Of a stretch of DNA of 64,000 nt, positions 60,183 through 64,000 are shown one piece after another. Made by a program: the position numbers and the translations under genes. The DNA comes from JAAEUB01 sp964550345 (GTDB lineage: Bacteria > Pseudomonadota > Alphaproteobacteria > Rhodobacterales > Rhodobacteraceae). How positions within the stretch are numbered: the stretch's first letter is position 1; every line of letters begins with the position of its first letter. Location: contig CAZJYZ010000004.1 in the NCBI GenBank assembly GCA_964550345.1, positions 1-64,000 on the forward strand. Direction: 5' to 3'. The notes under the pieces were generated by a model. That model was not told the origin of the DNA and ran no database searches. It was given only the letters and a program-made list of their open reading frames with translations.

Positions 60183-60578
60183 TTAAAAAAGGGTTAGAAC
60201 GAGGCCCATAATCGTGCACCCTATTGTAGCGTATCCGCCATCAATCACCGAAAGTGTCATTGGCCTGCCGCCAAAAGCATTATTGGTGGCTATCCAGGGT
60301 GTGGCGATAAATAAACCAAGGCCAAAGCCACCTATTATGCCTTTTGAAATTGTGGTGATCCCGGCAAGTTCAAAAACATGGCGCATCATTCCGGCGACCA
60401 GAACCGCCGCTATAAGTGCGATAATGTAAGCCGTTGGTGAGGCAGAGTTTGCGGGCCGCCCGTCGTCGCCAACTTCGACTCCCGATGCAGCCATCCACGG
60501 TTTTGCCAATACCATGTACCAGACCGCCCCAAAGGCAAAGGAAGCTATGGCTGCCGCTAAAACGTTAACATATTCCAT
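60183..60578 (-). CDS. DUF1761 family membrane protein
   Basis: A 131-residue protein with four hydrophobic segments and no large soluble part, matching the DUF1761 pattern: start MEYVNVLAAAIASFAFGAVWYMVLAKPW and a second half with YIIALIAAVLVAGMM. The function is unknown. The ATG at 60578 has AGGAG 8 bp upstream; codons to 60605 are open. It is 57 bp from the EVE gene on the same strand and may be last in the tsaD-gpsA-yciI-EVE run or separate. Confidence 0.8.
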   Translation of the reverse strand: MEYVNVLAAAIASFAFGAVWYMVLAKPWMAASGVEVGDDGRPANSASPTAYIIALIAAVLVAGMMRHVFELAGITTISKGIIGGFGLGLFIATPWIATNNAFGGRPMTLSVIDGGYATIGCTIMGLVLTLF

Positions 60579-60635
60579 GTTTTTTCTCCTGTTCGCATGA
60601 AGCACGTTCAGTTTGGAGAAAAAAACGGGCTGTGG

Positions 60636-61055
60636 CTAGGTTTTCCCTTCTGCCATCTCAAGTATGATTCGCCATTCTTCTGGCGACACAGGTTGAACGG
60701 ACAGGCGGGAATTATTGACCAGCACCATGTCGGCCAGCCGTTGGTCTTCTTTGCACATAGCCAGAGAGATCGGTTTTGACAGGCTGCTAACGGCCTTTAC
60801 GTCGACGCATTCCCAGCGCGCATCATCTGTTGTGCTGTCGGGATGGGCTTCGGCGATAACCTCAACGATACCCACGATCTCTTTTTCCTTTTGTGAATGG
60901 TAAAAGAACCCCAAGTCACCTTTTTTCATCTCGCGCATGAAGTTGCGGGCCTGATAATTGCGCACCCCGTCCCATTCTTCGCCAATATCTCCTTTGGCCA
61001 CTTGCTGGTCCCAGCTCCAGGTCGAAACTTCGGATTTGAACAGCCAGTAACGCAT
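60636..61055 (-). CDS. EVE domain protein
   Basis: A 139-residue EVE (PUA-like) protein. MRYWLFKSEVSTWSWDQQ is the EVE start, followed by GVRNYQARNFMREMKKGDLGFFYHS, with the aromatic pocket that reads modified bases in other members, and ending LSVQPVSPEEWRIILEMA. EVE proteins bind modified nucleic acid bases and may act in RNA or DNA quality control; function here is inferred. It overlaps the YciI-like gene by one base (TAATG). Confidence 0.85.
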   Translation of the reverse strand: MRYWLFKSEVSTWSWDQQVAKGDIGEEWDGVRNYQARNFMREMKKGDLGFFYHSQKEKEIVGIVEVIAEAHPDSTTDDARWECVDVKAVSSLSKPISLAMCKEDQRLADMVLVNNSRLSVQPVSPEEWRIILEMAEGKT

Positions 61056-61327
61056 TATCCCACCACCTTGTTCCAATGTTCAATGCGCACATCCATAAAC
61101 AAGCCAGCCTTTGCATAAGGGTCATTCCCGGCCCAGCTTTCAGCATTCGAAATATCCGGTACATCGAGAATGATCAGCGACCCGCACATAACGCCCGCAC
61201 TATCCAGAAACGGTCCTGCCTGCGCCACAACACCGGTGGACTTAACGTAACTCAGATGCGCCTCGCGGTTGGCTTTGCGGGTTTCGATGGCACCGGGTTT
61301 ATCGGTACAAATTACGGCAACGAGCAT
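61055..61327 (-). CDS. YciI-like protein (YCII domain)
   Basis: A 90-residue protein with the ferredoxin-like YCII fold: MLVAVICTDKPGAIETRKANREAHLSYV and the conserved ...GSLIILDVPDISNAESWAGNDPYAKAGLF. The conserved His and Asp of the YCII family are present. Some relatives are dehydrochlorinases or muconolactone decarboxylase-like, but most are uncharacterised. It starts directly after the gpsA stop and overlaps the EVE gene. Confidence 0.8.
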   Translation of the reverse strand: MLVAVICTDKPGAIETRKANREAHLSYVKSTGVVAQAGPFLDSAGVMCGSLIILDVPDISNAESWAGNDPYAKAGLFMDVRIEHWNKVVG

Positions 61328-62287
61328 TCATTCCTCCTTTAACGGGCGTGAGAACAGTCGGCCTTTCGCCTCTTCAATTGTCAAGTGGCCTGATTGTACG
61401 GCAACAACCATATCTGTAACCGGCATGTCCAGCCCGAGCCTTTTAGCCGCGTCAGACACAGCTTTCGCAGTTGCTATGCCCTCGATCGTGGTGCCTGTTT
61501 TCGCCGCGTCCGGTTCGCCGCGACCCAGTGCCAGACCGTAGGCATAATTGCGGGATTTTTCTGATGTGGCAGTCAGGACAAGGTCACCAAGGCCCGACAG
61601 GCCGGCCAAAGTCTCGGGTAATGCGCCGTGGTGGCGGGCATATCTGTTCATTTCAGCAAAGCCGCGCGTAAGCAACGCAGCCCGCGCGCTTTCACCAAGC
61701 CCGGCTCCGATAGCAAGCCCACAGGCAATGGCAATGACGTTTTTCAGCGCGCCACCCAAGGCGACGCCGGTGAGGTCCTGAGTGCGATAGAGCCTGAGCG
61801 TGTCGTTTGACAACGCCGCTTGTAACTCTTCGCCATCTTCACCTGCCAGCGTCAGGGCGGTGGGCAGACCACGGGCGATATCAACCGCGAAACCGGGGCC
61901 GGAAAGGATGGCAACCTTGGCGGTCGGGCAGGCTTGCTGCGCTACCTCAACAGGATTTGACCCGGTGCGCAAATCGACACCTTTGCTGCAAAGTACGAGC
62001 GATTTGCCCGTAAATAGGTTTTCGTTTTCCCTCAGGAGGCCAGACAAGGACTGCATGGGGGTCACGACCAGAAGAATATCGGCTTGCGTTGCTTCCTTAA
62101 GGTCATCCGTAACCTTCAGGGATTGCGGGAAAGGGTGACCAGGAAGGCGGGCTTTGTTTTCGCGTGCCTCTTGCATGTCACGAATATTACGCCCCCAAAG
62201 GGTTGTGAGTTTACCGCCTTGGGAAACCGCAATTGCCAGAGAGGTGCCGAAGGCTCCGGCCCCGAGAACGGCAATGGATGTGCTCAT
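61328..62287 (-). CDS. gpsA: glycerol-3-phosphate dehydrogenase [NAD(P)+]
   Basis: A 319-residue enzyme that reduces dihydroxyacetone phosphate to sn-glycerol 3-phosphate for phospholipid synthesis. The cofactor loop GAGAFGTSLA is at 9-18, KNVIAIACGLAIGAGLG holds the catalytic Lys, and LTRGFAEMNRYA follows. The ATG at 62287 overlaps the tsaD stop by 4 bp (ATGA). Codons further upstream belong to tsaD. yciI follows with no gap. Confidence 0.95.
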   Translation of the reverse strand: MSTSIAVLGAGAFGTSLAIAVSQGGKLTTLWGRNIRDMQEARENKARLPGHPFPQSLKVTDDLKEATQADILLVVTPMQSLSGLLRENENLFTGKSLVLCSKGVDLRTGSNPVEVAQQACPTAKVAILSGPGFAVDIARGLPTALTLAGEDGEELQAALSNDTLRLYRTQDLTGVALGGALKNVIAIACGLAIGAGLGESARAALLTRGFAEMNRYARHHGALPETLAGLSGLGDLVLTATSEKSRNYAYGLALGRGEPDAAKTGTTIEGIATAKAVSDAAKRLGLDMPVTDMVVAVQSGHLTIEEAKGRLFSRPLKEE

Positions 62288-63381
62288 GCTTTTGCTCCCT
62301 TTTTGCCTGACCCAAGCATTGAAGGACTGTTTTGGTCCAAGGGCCACCTTGGCCGGGCCGACAAAGTCATGTCATCGGTTTCGCCTGCTTCAAATCTTTC
62401 AAGACCAGCCCATGCGACCATCGCTGCATTATCTGTACACAGGGAAATGGGCGGGGCGCAAAATTCAGTGCCTGATAGCTCTGATACAGTCTCTAATGCA
62501 GCCCGAATGGACGTGTTTGCAGCTACTCCGCCGGCCACTGCAAAAAGCGGTACTTGAGGATCAAGTTTCAGGTACTCGCGCAGGGCACGTCGGGATTTTT
62601 CGGCGAGAACATCCGTCATTGCCGCCTGAAAACTTGCGCAAAGATCAGCGCGGTCTGCTTGCCTCAGACCACCATGTTCATCAACCAGCTTATCACGGGT
62701 GCGCAGCAGGGCGGTCTTGAGACCAGAAAAGCTCATGTCGCAACCGGGGCGGTCCAGCAACGGACGTGGCAGCTTGAAACGGGTGGGGTTACCATTTTGC
62801 GCGCATTGCTCAACAGATGGACCGCCGGGCTGAGGAAGTCCCATCAGCCGTGCGGCTTTGTCAAAAGCCTCGCCAGGGGCGTCATCTATTGTGCCGCCCA
62901 ACCGGGTGAAATCCTGATGTGACTGAACCAGCAGAAACTGGCAATGGCCGCCAGAGACCAGCAGCATGAGGTAGGGATAGGCCACATGATCGGTCAGCCT
63001 CGGTGTCAGGGCATGCCCCGCCAGATGATTGACCCCAACCAGTGGTAGTCCACTACCTGTTGCCAGCCCCTTTGCGAACATTACACCAGCCAGAACCCCG
63101 CCAATCAGGCCCGGCCCGGCAGTTACCGCGATGGCGTCGATTTCGGACAGTGTGACGCCAGCTTGTTCAAACGCTGCTTCGGTGCAAAGATCCAGTTTTT
63201 CAACATGTGCACGTGCCGCAATCTCGGGCACAACCCCCCCGAAATCAGCGTGCAGATCGGTCTGGCTTGCGACCACAGAAGAAAGAATCGAAACTGTACC
63301 GTCAGAGGATTGTCGTACAATTGCAGCCCCTGTGTCATCACAGCTGCTTTCCAGACCCAGAATTGTCAGACTGTCATTCAT
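62284..63381 (-). CDS. tsaD: tRNA N6-adenosine threonylcarbamoyltransferase TsaD
   Basis: A 365-residue enzyme that moves the threonylcarbamoyl group to A37 of ANN-decoding tRNAs. The metal-binding motif is NHLAGHA (His119, His123). LGLESSCDDT at the start and YLMLLVSGGHCQ, the ATP-binding loop, are typical. The ATG at 63381 is chosen; codons to 63504 overlap the divergent hemD region and lack family similarity. It leads a four-gene run with gpsA, yciI and the EVE gene. Confidence 0.95.
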   Translation of the reverse strand: MNDSLTILGLESSCDDTGAAIVRQSSDGTVSILSSVVASQTDLHADFGGVVPEIAARAHVEKLDLCTEAAFEQAGVTLSEIDAIAVTAGPGLIGGVLAGVMFAKGLATGSGLPLVGVNHLAGHALTPRLTDHVAYPYLMLLVSGGHCQFLLVQSHQDFTRLGGTIDDAPGEAFDKAARLMGLPQPGGPSVEQCAQNGNPTRFKLPRPLLDRPGCDMSFSGLKTALLRTRDKLVDEHGGLRQADRADLCASFQAAMTDVLAEKSRRALREYLKLDPQVPLFAVAGGVAANTSIRAALETVSELSGTEFCAPPISLCTDNAAMVAWAGLERFEAGETDDMTLSARPRWPLDQNSPSMLGSGKKGAKA

Positions 63382-63424
63382 GTTGTGCCAGTTGCTTGTT
63401 ACGTGCGAGCGGGGTAACACCGGT

Positions 63425-64000
63425 ATGCTTTTTTCACAATCCCGGCAGCCGAAAATGGTTACAACGCCCCTCTTGATTTTAGTGCGCCCCGAAGGGCAGT
63501 CCAAGCACCTGCTCAGGGAATGCGAGGCGGAAATAGGATCATCAATTGCGGCAGTGATTTCTCCGATAATGGAAATTACACCGGCGGGCGAACACCCGGA
63601 TTTGGCGCCTTATAAGGGAGTGATCTTGACCTCGGTAAGTGCGGTGAGGCATGCGAAGGGACTTGCCGGAAAGCGGCTCTATTGCGTGGGAAAACGTACC
63701 GAAACCGCCGGACGCAAAGCCGGTGGAACCGTTGTCTTGACTGCAAAAAATAGTGAAGAACTGGTAAGGTGTATCCTTATTCAAAAACCTTCGGGACCGC
63801 TGATCCACCTACGGGGGGATCATGTAGCAGGTGACGCTGCAAAAGAGCTGAGTCAGGGCGGAATAGAGACTGATTTTTACGAAGTATATCATCAGAAAGC
63901 ACGGCCAGTCGGCATAGCCGCGCGACAGGCGATAAGTGGGAGTATGCGTGCAGTGCTTCCACTTTATTCTCCGCGCTCGGCACATTTACTTGGGCAAGGT
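63425..64000 (+). CDS. hemD: uroporphyrinogen-III synthase (5' part)
   Basis: An open frame of 192 codons that runs off the right edge. From ILVRPEGQSKHLL (near 18-30) through KGVILTSVSAVRHAKGLAGKRLYCVG it has the HemD pattern: an N-terminal RP(E/A)-x-x motif, the hinge LTS-x-x-AV and the second domain VGxxTA/ET. The enzyme closes hydroxymethylbilane to uroporphyrinogen III with inversion of ring D. An ATG at 63455 is an alternative start. It is divergent from tsaD, and hemC would be a likely neighbour outside the window. Confidence 0.8.
   Translation, partial: MLFSQSRQPKMVTTPLLILVRPEGQSKHLLRECEAEIGSSIAAVISPIMEITPAGEHPDLAPYKGVILTSVSAVRHAKGLAGKRLYCVGKRTETAGRKAGGTVVLTAKNSEELVRCILIQKPSGPLIHLRGDHVAGDAAKELSQGGIETDFYEVYHQKARPVGIAARQAISGSMRAVLPLYSPRSAHLLGQG

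Noticed and set aside
1..64000. tRNA or rRNA genes, CRISPR arrays, insertion sequences, prophage
   Set aside because: No T-loop-like GGTTCGAATCC pattern, no spaced direct repeats, no transposase or integrase and no phage genes were seen.

Overview
The window looks like the chromosomal replication-origin region of an alphaproteobacterium of the Rhodobacterales (roseobacter/Rhodobacter group). Three things point there: the block dnaQ-coaE-aroE-maf beside an AT-rich gap with DnaA boxes; the run rho-mnmE-mnmG-rsmG-parA-parB with two perfect parS sites; and a regB/senC-regA redox regulon whose key residues line up with those of Rhodobacter capsulatus. No plasmid, phage, insertion sequence, CRISPR, tRNA or rRNA feature was seen. 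Genes are tightly packed, with many 4-8 bp overlaps.

Layout. 1-8767: 3' end of hslU, a phosphohexomutase, an Smr protein, mltA, a Tim44-like protein, fxsA, idi, secB, then the leftward operon maf-aroE-coaE-dnaQ. 8768-9149: putative oriC. 9150-16508: rightward hemJ, rho, mnmE, mnmG, rsmG, parA, parB, with parS sites inside the start of mnmG and near the start of rsmG. 16505-24536: hemW, rph-rdgB, hrcA-grpE, galE-mutS. 24703-32075: maeB, then a ribokinase-like / class IV aminotransferase / sulfotransferase-like operon of unknown purpose, argG and ilvA. 32104-38322: a divergent Hpt and response regulator-PP2C pair, a Nudix gene, then hslO, a CoA-type Nudix gene, a CCA-adding-type nucleotidyltransferase and an rRNA m5U methyltransferase in one run. 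38383-40479: two L,D-transpeptidases, a CAP-domain lipoprotein and a small membrane peptide.

40546-51018: a long leftward operon with a DivL-like PAS protein, tsaE, amgK, murU, addB, addA and trxA, joining cell-cycle signalling, tRNA modification, peptidoglycan recycling and double-strand-break repair. 51161-54434: regB divergent from senC-regA and a lipoprotein. 54470-59403: GNAT and HD genes, ahcY, an unusual cysteine-cluster/PDZ protein and a lone trpB. 59581-64000: a DUF2853 gene, a candidate structured small RNA, a DUF1761 protein, the operon tsaD-gpsA-yciI-EVE, and the 5' part of hemD, which runs off the end.

Most genes are housekeeping. The least explained items are the PDZ/cysteine-cluster protein (57218-58021), the structured RNA near 60040-60171, the aminotransferase/sulfotransferase pair (27840-29461) with an altered cofactor-binding motif, and the kinase-less PAS protein (49441-51018). 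Identifications come from reading motifs and gene order; no database search was run.
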